A stretch of DNA of 19,200 nucleotides from an uncultured Sphingobium sp. Its GTDB lineage: Bacteria; Pseudomonadota; Alphaproteobacteria; Sphingomonadales; Sphingomonadaceae. Both the position numbers and the translations under genes were made by a program. The stretch lies in the NCBI GenBank assembly GCA_913773715.1, contig CAJYHD010000100.1:1-19200 (forward strand), in the 5' to 3' direction. Below are positions 1 through 5,554 of the stretch, piece after piece (the first letter of the stretch is position 1; the number at the start of each line of letters is the position of its first letter). Under the pieces are notes generated by a model, which did no database searches, had not been told where the DNA came from, and saw nothing but the letters and a program-made list of their open reading frames with translations.

Positions 1-1
1 G

Positions 2-265
2 CGAGGGCCAGCCATGCTCGATGACCGCGCCCCACAGGATCAGGACATTGACCCCCGAATAGGACCGGGCGGTGAGCGCGTTGCGCGGCAGGCCGGGGCC
101 GGTCCCGCCCGTCCGGCCCCATGGCTGGACCCAAGGGAAGCGCCCGGCTTCGAGTTCGGAGACGATCCGCGCCGTCACCTCGTCATAGAGATTGGCGCGC
201 GTGTCGGTCCGACGATCCTCGCCCGCATCCTGTCGGCGGGCACGGCGGTTGGTGGTCTTGCGCAT
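2..265 (-). CDS. ardC: ArdC-type antirestriction protein, N-terminal part (runs off the window)
   Basis: The reading frame starts at an ATG whose first base is 265 and stays open to the left edge, giving 88 residues without a stop. A good ribosome binding site (GGAGG, 8 bases upstream) supports the start. After a basic N-terminus (MRKTTNRRARR) it reads LYDEVTARIVSELEAGRFPW and then VQPWG, the typical opening of the ArdC N-terminal domain (DUF1738), a single-stranded-DNA-binding domain. ArdC proteins of plasmids and ICEs protect incoming single-stranded DNA during conjugation; the C-terminal metalloprotease-like domain would lie outside the window. Neighbouring genes also look like ICE backbone. 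The family call is firm, but antirestriction activity is inferred. Confidence 0.85.
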   Translation of the reverse strand, partial: MRKTTNRRARRQDAGEDRRTDTRANLYDEVTARIVSELEAGRFPWVQPWGRTGGTGPGLPRNALTARSYSGVNVLILWGAVIEHGWPS

Positions 266-620
266 CGCTGTCCTCCATCGCCACCCCAAAAGCAGCAAGC
301 CTCCCCGGAAGGCGGGGGTGGGCGGCGAGACGCGACCAAGAGGCCCGGCTTCGAGCGGGCGAAGACACCGAAGGGCGGAACGGAGTGGAGCACCCCGAAG
401 GGGTTGGCTTTGCCCGCGACGGGCCTAGCCGGGAGCGCCGCCCGCACCCGCCGTACCGGGAGAGGCACAGACAACGCCGCCGCGCGACGGCGCGGCGTCA
501 TCGGCCACGCCAGCGATCGTCACCGCATGGCCGAGACCCGGCATGGGGCTCGGCGAAGACCGCCGACGGCGGTCGAGTAGAGCGCGGTCGCGCCCTGCGC
601 GAGGCGCACCGTTCCTGACG
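266..620. other. Intergenic stretch without a supported gene
   Basis: This 355-base, very GC-rich stretch lies between the start of the ArdC-type gene and the end of the SIR2-like gene. Open frames exist on both strands, but their translations are rich in Arg, Pro and Ala and show no family character, and none has a convincing ribosome binding site. It contains the hairpin at 478-497 and part of the palindrome at 614-625. It should also hold the promoter of the ArdC-type gene, but no clear -35/-10 pair was found. Confidence 0.6.
478..497 (-). terminator. GC hairpin downstream of the SIR2-like gene
   Basis: CGCCGCGC (478-485) and GCGCGGCG (490-497) form a perfect 8-bp stem with a GACG loop, about 125 bases beyond the stop of the minus-strand SIR2-like gene. 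The T-run expected of an intrinsic terminator is weak (GTTGTCTG on the minus strand). It could be a weak terminator or only GC-rich background. Confidence 0.3.
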
Positions 621-625
621 TCAGG
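614..625. repeat. 12-bp perfect palindrome at the SIR2-like stop codon
   Basis: CCTGACGTCAGG is a perfect palindrome that overlaps the stop codon (621-623) of the SIR2-like gene. The function is unknown and it may be chance. Confidence 0.3.
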
Positions 626-1520
626 CGTGCAGCCAGCCCGGGTTCTCGTAGATCTCGCGATAGCTGTCGGCCTCGATGCAGCGGATGCCGACGGATTCGA
701 GGAAGAAGTGCTTGCCCGCCTGCCGTTCGTCACGCGGATCATCCACATAGACATACCAGGCATCGTGACGACGATCGGGGAACAGGCGGAAATACTTCGC
801 CCGCTCGATCAGGAGCCAGCGCAGGAAGACCTCGTTCTCGGCAAGCGCCAGCCCCAGGAACAGCAGCGGCTTGTTGAAGACGAGGTGCATCCACGTCCTC
901 GCACCCTGCCAGTCGCGACGGTTCTTGGCGCGGAACAGGTTCTCCTCTCCGCTGCCCTGGATCCACGTGCCGGCGCGCCGGACCGACTGCATGTAATGGC
1001 TGAGGCCGAGGCGGATGCTGGTCCTGTACCGGGCCATGCCGTTGATGTGCCAGATGCCGAAATCGGCACAGGGATCGTCGACGAGACGAGGCGCGAAATG
1101 GCAGCCCCAGGGATAGAAGGCGGTGAACTTCGGATCGGGCGGGAACTGGAACGTGCAGCCGCCGGCCTCGCTCAGCACCTCGTCGAAATTGGTGGTGAGC
1201 ACCGGCGTGCGGTGGCGCAGCGCCCAGCCCATGATCTCGCGGTGATGGGGAAACGGGCGCCAGTCGGCCATCGACCGGCAGAATTCGGCCTGCAGCGAGC
1301 CGGTCTTGGCGTCCGACTTGAGTTCGACGACATCGTAGAATTCGGTGAGCGCAGTGCCCGGCGGGACGCTGCTCACGCCGGGGATGCAGTCGCGGGCGAT
1401 GCCGATCAGCAGCGCGTCCCAGCTGTTGGTCGCGGCCGCGTTGGCGTGGCGGTTGATGCCGTTGCCGATCACGAGCGCCAGGTCCGGCTCGCGCCGTCGC
1501 AGCAAGGTCTCCAGCTTCAT
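621..1520 (-). CDS. SIR2-like domain protein, candidate anti-phage NADase
   Basis: This is a 299-residue protein with hallmarks of the SIR2/TIR-like NAD-binding fold used by defence proteins. Residues 17-23 (VIGNGIN) form the glycine-rich nucleotide loop. TTNFD at 109-113 carries the conserved Asn. HING at 158-161 matches the position of the catalytic His. LLFLGLALAENEVFLRWLL (from 219) matches the C-terminal LGxSLxDxxxxxLL motif of SIR2_2-type proteins. The ATG at 1520 is preceded by AAGGGGGACGGGG. In SIR2 defence proteins the domain destroys NAD+ on phage sensing. No separate sensor domain or partner gene is visible, so the protein may act alone or have lost a partner. It lies between an ArdC-type gene and ICE regulatory genes, consistent with carried defence. 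The fold is fairly sure; the defence role is inferred. Confidence 0.75.
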   Translation of the reverse strand: MKLETLLRRREPDLALVIGNGINRHANAAATNSWDALLIGIARDCIPGVSSVPPGTALTEFYDVVELKSDAKTGSLQAEFCRSMADWRPFPHHREIMGWALRHRTPVLTTNFDEVLSEAGGCTFQFPPDPKFTAFYPWGCHFAPRLVDDPCADFGIWHINGMARYRTSIRLGLSHYMQSVRRAGTWIQGSGEENLFRAKNRRDWQGARTWMHLVFNKPLLFLGLALAENEVFLRWLLIERAKYFRLFPDRRHDAWYVYVDDPRDERQAGKHFFLESVGIRCIEADSYREIYENPGWLHA

Positions 1521-1542
1521 CCCCGTCCCCCTTGAACAACAC

Positions 1543-1563
1543 CCGCCGGCGTCACGCCGGCGG
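1543..1563. terminator. Strong GC hairpin between winged-helix and SIR2-like genes
   Basis: CCGCCGGCGT (1543-1552) and ACGCCGGCGG (1554-1563) are perfect inverted repeats around one base, so about 9 bp of stem with a 3-base loop. The hairpin sits in the 69-base gap between the end of the winged-helix gene (1590) and the start of the SIR2-like gene (1520), both minus strand. The bases after it on that strand (GGTGTTGTTC) are only moderately T-rich. It may terminate or attenuate read-through into the SIR2-like gene. Confidence 0.45.
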
Positions 1564-1589
1564 CAGAGCCTCCGCTGCCCGCGAAGGGA

Positions 1590-2294
1590 TCAATAGACCG
1601 CGTCCTCCACCGGCAGGCCGAGATCGAAATCGCTGTCGCGGCCGATCGTGCCGAGGTGCCGGTTGCCGTCGAGATGGGTCAGCCGATAGGCGTGGGCGAC
1701 GCCGCCCTCGGCGCGCGTGCTGGTGAACCGCTCGGTGTGGACCAGGTCGTTGACGGCGAGGATGTTGAGCGCCGGCCGGATGCGATCGTTGGCGACGCCG
1801 CAATGCTCGGTGATCTTCTCGTAGCTGATCGGCGCCATGTTCATCGTGTTGTTCCGGCGTGCCGCGAACAGGAAATAGAGCTTCAGCGCGTCCAGCTCGA
1901 CGCGCGAGCGGAGCTTGAACTCGGCGAAGGCGCGGACGCGGTCGCCGACATAGAGGCCGCGCACCGGCAGCTTCGCCCAGTTGCCGAGCGCGTTGTAGTC
2001 GGCCAGCCGATAGCCGCTGCGCTGGCCCGGGACCTTCTCGATCAGGCCGCGGGCCTCGAGGATCGAAAGGCCACCGGCGACCTTCGCCCGACTGAGGTCG
2101 GCCGCCTGGCAGAGCTGGTCGTAGGTCAGCTTCACCGACCCGTCCTCGGGATCCATGTGATGGGCGAGGACGGCGAGCAGCATCAGCGCCGCCGTCTCGT
2201 CCGAGCCGCCCTGCTGCCACTTGAACGCCTTCAGACCGCCCGCGTCGATCCAGCGGACGGGCAGCTTCACGAAGACAGGCCGCTTCACCTTCAC
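1590..2294 (-). CDS. Protein with two winged-helix domains, possibly replication- or partition-related
   Basis: The frame gives 234 residues from a GTG whose first base is 2294. This start is chosen because the GTG overlaps the TGA of the upstream microprotein (GTGA) and follows AGGGG. Further upstream the frame loses protein character. Two winged-helix-like units are suggested. Residues about 32-97 read LTYDQLCQAADLSRAKVAGG, then SILEARGLIEKV, then a GYRL wing. Residues about 114-187 read APISYEKITEHCGV, later LNILAVNDLV and a HAYRL wing. Tandem winged helices occur in plasmid replication initiators and in ICE regulators, but no specific family could be named. The link to the mobile element comes from context. 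Confidence 0.65.
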   Translation of the reverse strand: MKVKRPVFVKLPVRWIDAGGLKAFKWQQGGSDETAALMLLAVLAHHMDPEDGSVKLTYDQLCQAADLSRAKVAGGLSILEARGLIEKVPGQRSGYRLADYNALGNWAKLPVRGLYVGDRVRAFAEFKLRSRVELDALKLYFLFAARRNNTMNMAPISYEKITEHCGVANDRIRPALNILAVNDLVHTERFTSTRAEGGVAHAYRLTHLDGNRHLGTIGRDSDFDLGLPVEDAVY

Positions 2295-2434
2295 TTCGAC
2301 TGCCCCTTCACGACGCTGTGCACGACGTAGAGGCAGCCCGCGGCGAGGGCGATCGCGGCCAGGGCGATGAGCCCGATCCACTGCTCGGGCGGCAGGCCGG
2401 AGAAATGGGAGAGAAAATCCAGAATGTTCTTCAT
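2291..2434 (-). CDS. 47-residue single-pass membrane microprotein
   Basis: An ATG whose first base is 2434, with AGGAG about 9 bases upstream, opens a 47-codon frame ending at TGA (2293-2291). The peptide begins MKNILDFLSHFSGLPPEQW, then has a hydrophobic stretch of about 20 residues (IGLIALAAIALAAGCLYVV, residues 20-38) and a short polar tail ending KGQSK. This fits a small integral membrane protein. Its stop overlaps the GTG start of the winged-helix gene by 4 bases, so the two are probably translationally coupled. Strong RBS, composition and coupling argue it is real. Function is unknown. Confidence 0.65.
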   Translation of the reverse strand: MKNILDFLSHFSGLPPEQWIGLIALAAIALAAGCLYVVHSVVKGQSK

Positions 2435-2704
2435 CGACGATGCTCCTGTCAGTTCGACATGAGCAATTTTTTGCCACAGCCAACGTCTCTATATCTAGAA
2501 GCACTCGCGGGCAATCGGCGTCATTCCCCGACAGAATCTGTGATATAACAGGGAGATAAGGTCAGAAATGTCAGTGTTCGGTGGGAACGGTTTCAGTTCA
2601 CGAAGCGCCCCACATGAACTTACAAGTACGTTCAGCGCCCGAATCGGTCCGGATCATCGTTCGCGCCGCAACGCTGCCGCCGGCGGACCGGAATTGGAAG
2701 TACC
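2435..2704. other. Intergenic stretch, probable promoter region of the microprotein operon
   Basis: These 270 bases lie between the end of the QseM-like gene and the start of the microprotein gene and are more AT-rich than their surroundings at 2460-2580. A weak promoter-like pair on the minus strand (TTGCCC near 2516 and TAGATATAGAG near 2500) could drive the microprotein and winged-helix genes, but the spacing is not ideal. No gene is supported here. Confidence 0.35.
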
Positions 2705-2977
2705 TCAGTGACGGTCAGGCGCGGGACGCGCGGAAAAAGCGCCGACCGCTGCCTCCATCCCGTCGCTGATGATCCAGCGCGCGCGTTCGATGTGCGAGCG
2801 CCAACATGCTTCGGCATCGGCGCACGCAACTTCCAGCTGCATCAGCGAAGACGCCGCCTCCTGCCAGCTTCGGCCTGCGTCGTCAGCATCGAGAAGGGCA
2901 GCATAGAGTGCCAGGTTGCGACGATCGTAATCGACGACCTGCCTTCCACTCGGCGCGCGCTGCGCGATGCCGCCCAT
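2705..2977 (-). CDS. qseM: QseM-like antiactivator, small DUF2285-type protein
   Basis: This is a 90-residue protein starting at ATG 2977 with an excellent ribosome binding site (GGAGGAG, 6 bases upstream). The core pattern is YD (17-18), LYAALLDA (24-31), SW (37-38), W59, SH (61-62) and RARW (65-68). From memory this matches small DUF2285-type proteins on alphaproteobacterial ICEs, including QseM of Mesorhizobium ICESym, where it binds and inhibits the LuxR-type activator TraR and the excision activator FseA. It diverges from a 68-residue Xre-type gene, as qseM does from qseC. The luxR, luxI and FseA-like genes lie just beyond. The antiactivator role is inferred from size, motif and gene order; similarity could not be measured here. 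Confidence 0.65.
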   Translation of the reverse strand: MGGIAQRAPSGRQVVDYDRRNLALYAALLDADDAGRSWQEAASSLMQLEVACADAEACWRSHIERARWIISDGMEAAVGAFSARPAPDRH

Positions 2978-3062
2978 CTAATCTCCTCCAGACTGGGGCA
3001 TCCTTAGCGAATGGGAACTATCGTTCCTAGCACTTTCGTTCCTGTTCCATGATCCAATCGGG
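2978..3062. promoter_or_regulatory. Divergent control region with operator-like repeats (qseC/qseM)
   Basis: This 85-base gap separates two divergent starts. It contains GGAAC (3014-3018) and GTTCC (3023-3027), a 5-bp inverted repeat with a TATC spacer; CGTTCCT repeated directly at 3022-3028 and 3037-3043; and a further GTTCC at 3044-3048. Spaced copies of one half-site between divergent genes are what an Xre-type repressor controlling both promoters would bind. In Mesorhizobium QseC acts this way on qseM and qseC. Individual promoter elements could not be assigned. Confidence 0.55.
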
Positions 3063-3269
3063 ATGGACCTGAAGCAAGTTCTGGCGAAAAATCTGCGACG
3101 GATTCGCCATGAACGCGACTTGACGCAAGAGGATGTCGCCGGGCTGACCGGCCTGAGCCTGCGTTACGTCGGATCGATCGAACGTGGAAGAGTGTCGGCC
3201 AGCGTCACGGTGCTCGGCAAGCTCGCGACTGCGCTGAAGATCGATCCCTGCGCCTTGATCACGTCCTGA
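3063..3269 (+). CDS. qseC: QseC-like Xre-family HTH regulator
   Basis: This 68-residue protein is almost entirely one Cro/CI-type helix-turn-helix domain: NLRRIRHERDLTQEDVAGLT, then LSLRYVGSIERGR in the recognition region, then LGKLATALKIDP. The ATG at 3063 follows a weak ribosome binding site (AATCGGG), suggesting low or leaderless-like expression. It diverges from the QseM-like gene across a repeat-bearing gap and ends convergently, overlapping the DUF2285 frame on the other strand by 11 bases (3259-3269). In Mesorhizobium QseC is a small Xre-type protein that represses qseM and sets a bistable switch. HTH assignment is firm; the QseC role rests on context. Confidence 0.8.
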   Translation: MDLKQVLAKNLRRIRHERDLTQEDVAGLTGLSLRYVGSIERGRVSASVTVLGKLATALKIDPCALITS

Positions 3270-3840
3270 CGGCAGGACCACTCGACATTCGGCGGCGCCG
3301 GTCGCCACGATCGTTCAGGACGGCGCGCGGCCCGGCGAGGAGCATTTCGTCGCCGCTGGCGATCATGCGTCTGATCATGGATTTCCGATGCTCGCCGTCG
3401 CCAGGCCAGTCACCGGAGCCGAGCACACGGTCAGCGATGTCCTTGAGGCTTGCCCCGGCGTCGCGACCATCGACCGCGTTCAATGACAGCAGCCGACGCG
3501 CAAGTTGAAGGTGAACGCCGTGATGCCGTCGGCCGCGGAGGCTGCGGATGACGGTGATACGTTGCTCCAGCCAGTCGTTGTCGGGCAGATCGAAATGTAG
3601 TCGGAACGGTCCCCCGACTGCCACGTGATCGACGAGGTCGACCCTGAGAAGGTCGCCGCGATCTATCAGAAGATGCTCGGTTTGCGAGGACCACATCCTG
3701 CGGGCCACCGGCGAAAGCGCGAGCAGGCCGTTCAAGCCTTCGCCGGATGCCGGGACCGCGCGCGCCGTGAGCACGCGCGGGTCGACGGCCGCCGACCACA
3801 TCGGCCGGACGATGGCGCAGCTGTGCGCCGGATCCTCAGC
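3259..3840 (-). CDS. fseA: Downstream half (DUF2285-like) of a frameshifted FseA-type excision activator
   Basis: This frame ends at 3259. An ATG at 3801 could give 180 residues on its own, but family-like sequence continues upstream of it: AEDPAHSCAIVRPMW, beginning at 3840. That segment continues the WGLHF motif ending the upstream half, so the natural product is a fusion made by a +1 shift at 3841 (55 + 193 = 248 residues). The body (LLRVDLVDHVAVGGPFRLHF, then LQLARRLLSLNAVDGRDAGA and SLKDIADRVLG) matches DUF2285-type proteins of ICEs. In Mesorhizobium ICESym the pair msi172/msi171 is joined by programmed +1 frameshifting to make FseA, which activates excisionase expression. The 3' end overlaps the convergent QseC-like gene. 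The alternative is a decayed gene with a one-base insertion, but both halves are otherwise intact. Confidence 0.65.
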   Translation of the reverse strand, partial: AEDPAHSCAIVRPMWSAAVDPRVLTARAVPASGEGLNGLLALSPVARRMWSSQTEHLLIDRGDLLRVDLVDHVAVGGPFRLHFDLPDNDWLEQRITVIRSLRGRRHHGVHLQLARRLLSLNAVDGRDAGASLKDIADRVLGSGDWPGDGEHRKSMIRRMIASGDEMLLAGPRAVLNDRGDRRRRMSSGPAVRT

Positions 3841-3844
3841 GAAA
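3836..3844 (-). other. Candidate programmed +1 frameshift site (TTT CGC TGA)
   Basis: On the minus strand the 0-frame reads CTG CAC TTT CGC TGA, with TTT at 3844-3842. Skipping the single C at 3841 gives TTT GCT GAG GAT and joins the two halves as WGLHF-AEDP. A Phe-tRNA on TTT can slip one base forward onto TTC, which its usual GAA anticodon pairs with better, and a 0-frame stop follows after one codon. These are plausible ingredients of +1 recoding. A sequencing error or simple mutation would look the same in a single sequence. Confidence 0.55.
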
Positions 3845-4006
3845 GTGCAGCCCCCAGCGTGACACGAAGGCGGCGTCTGCCGGCAGACCAGAAGCGACCG
3901 CCTGATTGGCGCGATAGGCGGGATCGCGCCGCAGCACTTCCCAGGCGAGCGCCGAGCGACCGCGCTGCAGGATTGCCTCGAAGGCGTCAGGGTCCGGCGC
4001 GAACAT
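3836..4006 (-). CDS. Upstream half (DUF6499-like) of the FseA-type activator, 0-frame product
   Basis: An ATG at 4006 with GAGG about 7 bases upstream opens 56 codons ending at TGA (3838-3836). The peptide contains SALAWEVLRRDPAYRAN (residues 18-34), the AWEFLRRNPxY-like motif of DUF6499-type proteins, and ends RWGLHFR. In related single-frame proteins that motif is followed directly by an FAxDP-type segment, which here is in the +1 frame. It lies 8 bases after the stop of the PhyH-family gene and probably belongs to the luxI operon. It corresponds to msi172 of Mesorhizobium. Without frameshifting it would yield only this short peptide. Confidence 0.7.
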   Translation of the reverse strand: MFAPDPDAFEAILQRGRSALAWEVLRRDPAYRANQAVASGLPADAAFVSRWGLHFR

Positions 4007-4014
4007 GACGAGCC

Positions 4015-4881
4015 TCAGCCGAGTTCGCCCATCTGCGATCGCAGGAACAGGTCGGCGGCCTCGGCTTGGTCGGGTCGCAGGGCGTCGATGGCGGGCAAAT
4101 GGTCGGGCACGGCGCCGCCGAGCAGGATCGACGGGCATTGCCCTTCGACGTTGCCGAGGTTCGGCCGGTGCTGCGCGTAGCCGACCAGCGCCGCGAGCTC
4201 GGGCGTGAAGTGTCGCGCGATCTGCGGCGGGTAGACGAGCCACTGGAGCTCGAAGGGCTTCAGCCAGCCGAGGCAGTAGCTGATGACGATCCCGCGACGC
4301 GGCGCCGGGCTGGCATTGCCACCGCCGCCGTGCAGGGTCGAGCCGAGGAAGATCAGGGCGTCGCCGGGCTGCACCGTCGGCACAAGACTGTCACGCTCTG
4401 GCAGCACCGGGACGTCTTGGTCGAAGTGGCTGCCTGTCCAGAGCCGCGTGCCGCCGTTGTCGACGGTGAAGGTGGTCAGCGGCCACATGACGTTCACGAG
4501 ATATTCGAGGCTGCCCTTCGGTCCCTGCCACATGTCCTGATCGCGGTGTGGCAGCTGCGGCAAAGCTCCGGGATGGATCTCGATCGCCTGGGTGAGGTTG
4601 AGCGCGATCCGCTCGCACCACGGCAGCAGCATCTGCCCGACGATCTCGAGGATCAGCGGGTGCATGACCAGGCGTTCGACCGCCGGCGAACGGGTCAGCA
4701 GCGAACCGAAACGCTTGGTGCGTGCGCCGTAGAAGACTCCCTCGCACAGCGGGGTCGCGGCGAAGCGTCCTTCCAAGTCGGCCTCGATGCCGGTGACGAT
4801 CGCAGGATCGACCGCGCGGCCAAACATGCACCAGCCGTCGCGCGCGAGCGTCCCGGCATGGCGTTCCGTCACGGCGCTCAT
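4015..4881 (-). CDS. Phytanoyl-CoA dioxygenase (PhyH)-family Fe(II)/2-oxoglutarate oxygenase
   Basis: This 288-residue protein shows the PhyH jelly-roll features. The metal triad is H112 and D114 (LPHRDQD) plus H184 (STLHGGGGN). R195/R196 (PRRGIVISY) is in the position that binds the 2-oxoglutarate carboxylate. The family hydroxylates small molecules and acyl chains; the substrate here is unknown. The ATG at 4881 overlaps the luxI stop by 4 bases (ATGA), so luxI and this gene are translationally coupled, and the FseA-like gene follows 8 bases after its stop. A PhyH-family gene beside luxI/luxR is, as far as I recall, recurrent in sphingomonads. The oxygenase might modify the autoinducer or its acyl precursor, which is inference only. 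Confidence 0.85.
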   Translation of the reverse strand: MSAVTERHAGTLARDGWCMFGRAVDPAIVTGIEADLEGRFAATPLCEGVFYGARTKRFGSLLTRSPAVERLVMHPLILEIVGQMLLPWCERIALNLTQAIEIHPGALPQLPHRDQDMWQGPKGSLEYLVNVMWPLTTFTVDNGGTRLWTGSHFDQDVPVLPERDSLVPTVQPGDALIFLGSTLHGGGGNASPAPRRGIVISYCLGWLKPFELQWLVYPPQIARHFTPELAALVGYAQHRPNLGNVEGQCPSILLGGAVPDHLPAIDALRPDQAEAADLFLRSQMGELG

Positions 4882-5483
4882 GCCCGCACCCGGACGTCGG
4901 CGGCGGGGTAGACGCCTGTCCAGCGGAGTCGTTCGGGCGTGTCGGGCCTGACATGGATCAGAAAGGCACCGATGGGGCCGCCGGGGATGCGGACCGCCGG
5001 GCCCAGCGGCTCGGCCTGCCAGCCCATCGACAGCACCTCCTTGCGGAACGGATCGGGAATCACGCCGGTATAGCGTTCGATCCCGCGGTCCAGCGCCACG
5101 TCGACCATCGCGGCGAAGAGCGCGTTGCGAAGTTCTCGCCGGCGCTCGGCGCCATGGCGCTGCGGCAGGCACAGCCGCGTGCTCTCCCAAGTTCCGTCAT
5201 CGACCGGAACGCCGAGCGGACAGAGATGCGGGAACAGGGTGCCGAGCATATGCGGCTGCGTGCTCGGGAAGAGCCGGATCGAGGCCGCATGGCTGCCGTC
5301 GTCGTCGGCGGCGATCAGATAGACGGTATGGGCATTGTCGAACTGGTCGATCTCGTACTGCCCGTCGATGACGGGCACTTCCCAGCCGAACAGGTCGACG
5401 AACAGGCGCTTGCGGTCGGCGAACATGGAATGCAGCAGCGTGCGGTTTTCCGGCGCCAAGTGATTGTCGATGACGTGGATCAT
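4878..5483 (-). CDS. luxI: LuxI/TraI-family N-acyl-homoserine lactone synthase
   Basis: The 201-residue product makes an acyl-homoserine lactone from S-adenosylmethionine and an acyl donor. Nearly all conserved LuxI residues are visible: R24/R26, F28, W34 (RKRLFVDLFGW), D46 and D49 (EIDQFD), R70 (ASIRLFPS), and E100/R103 (WESTRLCL). The ATG at 5483 begins MIHVIDNHLAPENR, a typical family N-terminus, and is preceded by a purine-rich GGGAG. Upstream alternatives lack family sequence. It lies 71 bases downstream of luxR on the same strand and overlaps the PhyH-family gene by 4 bases. The acyl chain cannot be predicted from sequence. Confidence 0.93.
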   Translation of the reverse strand: MIHVIDNHLAPENRTLLHSMFADRKRLFVDLFGWEVPVIDGQYEIDQFDNAHTVYLIAADDDGSHAASIRLFPSTQPHMLGTLFPHLCPLGVPVDDGTWESTRLCLPQRHGAERRRELRNALFAAMVDVALDRGIERYTGVIPDPFRKEVLSMGWQAEPLGPAVRIPGGPIGAFLIHVRPDTPERLRWTGVYPAADVRVRA

Positions 5484-5498
5484 GAGGGGGGCTCCCGG

Positions 5499-5516
5499 TC
5501 GTGGTGTCACGCACGA
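5499..5516. promoter_or_regulatory. 18-bp imperfect dyad in the luxR-luxI gap
   Basis: TCGTG (5499-5503) and CACGA (5512-5516) are inverted arms 8 bases apart, giving an 18-bp dyad, the size of a TraR box. It lies only about 15 bases upstream of the luxI start, closer than expected for an activator site, so it could equally be chance or a leader structure. Confidence 0.25.
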
Positions 5517-5554
5517 TGGAAGCAGCAGCGGCGCTCTCGAAACAGACCGAGCGA

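Noticed and set aside
266..620. Short arginine-rich frames on both strands
   Set aside because: Composition reflects high GC content, and no start signals or motifs support them.
543..1535. Long plus-strand open frame (330 codons) across the SIR2-like gene
   Set aside because: It lies opposite a gene with clear SIR2 motifs, has no family character, and is explained by GC-rich codon use on the other strand.
2581..2769. 62-codon plus-strand frame
   Set aside because: No ribosome binding site, no family character, and it overlaps the 3' end of the QseM-like gene on the other strand.
3259..4006. Simple pseudogene explanation for the split DUF6499/DUF2285 gene
   Set aside because: Not excluded, but not preferred: the single-base offset is the only lesion, both halves keep family motifs, and the homologous Mesorhizobium gene pair is joined by natural +1 frameshifting.
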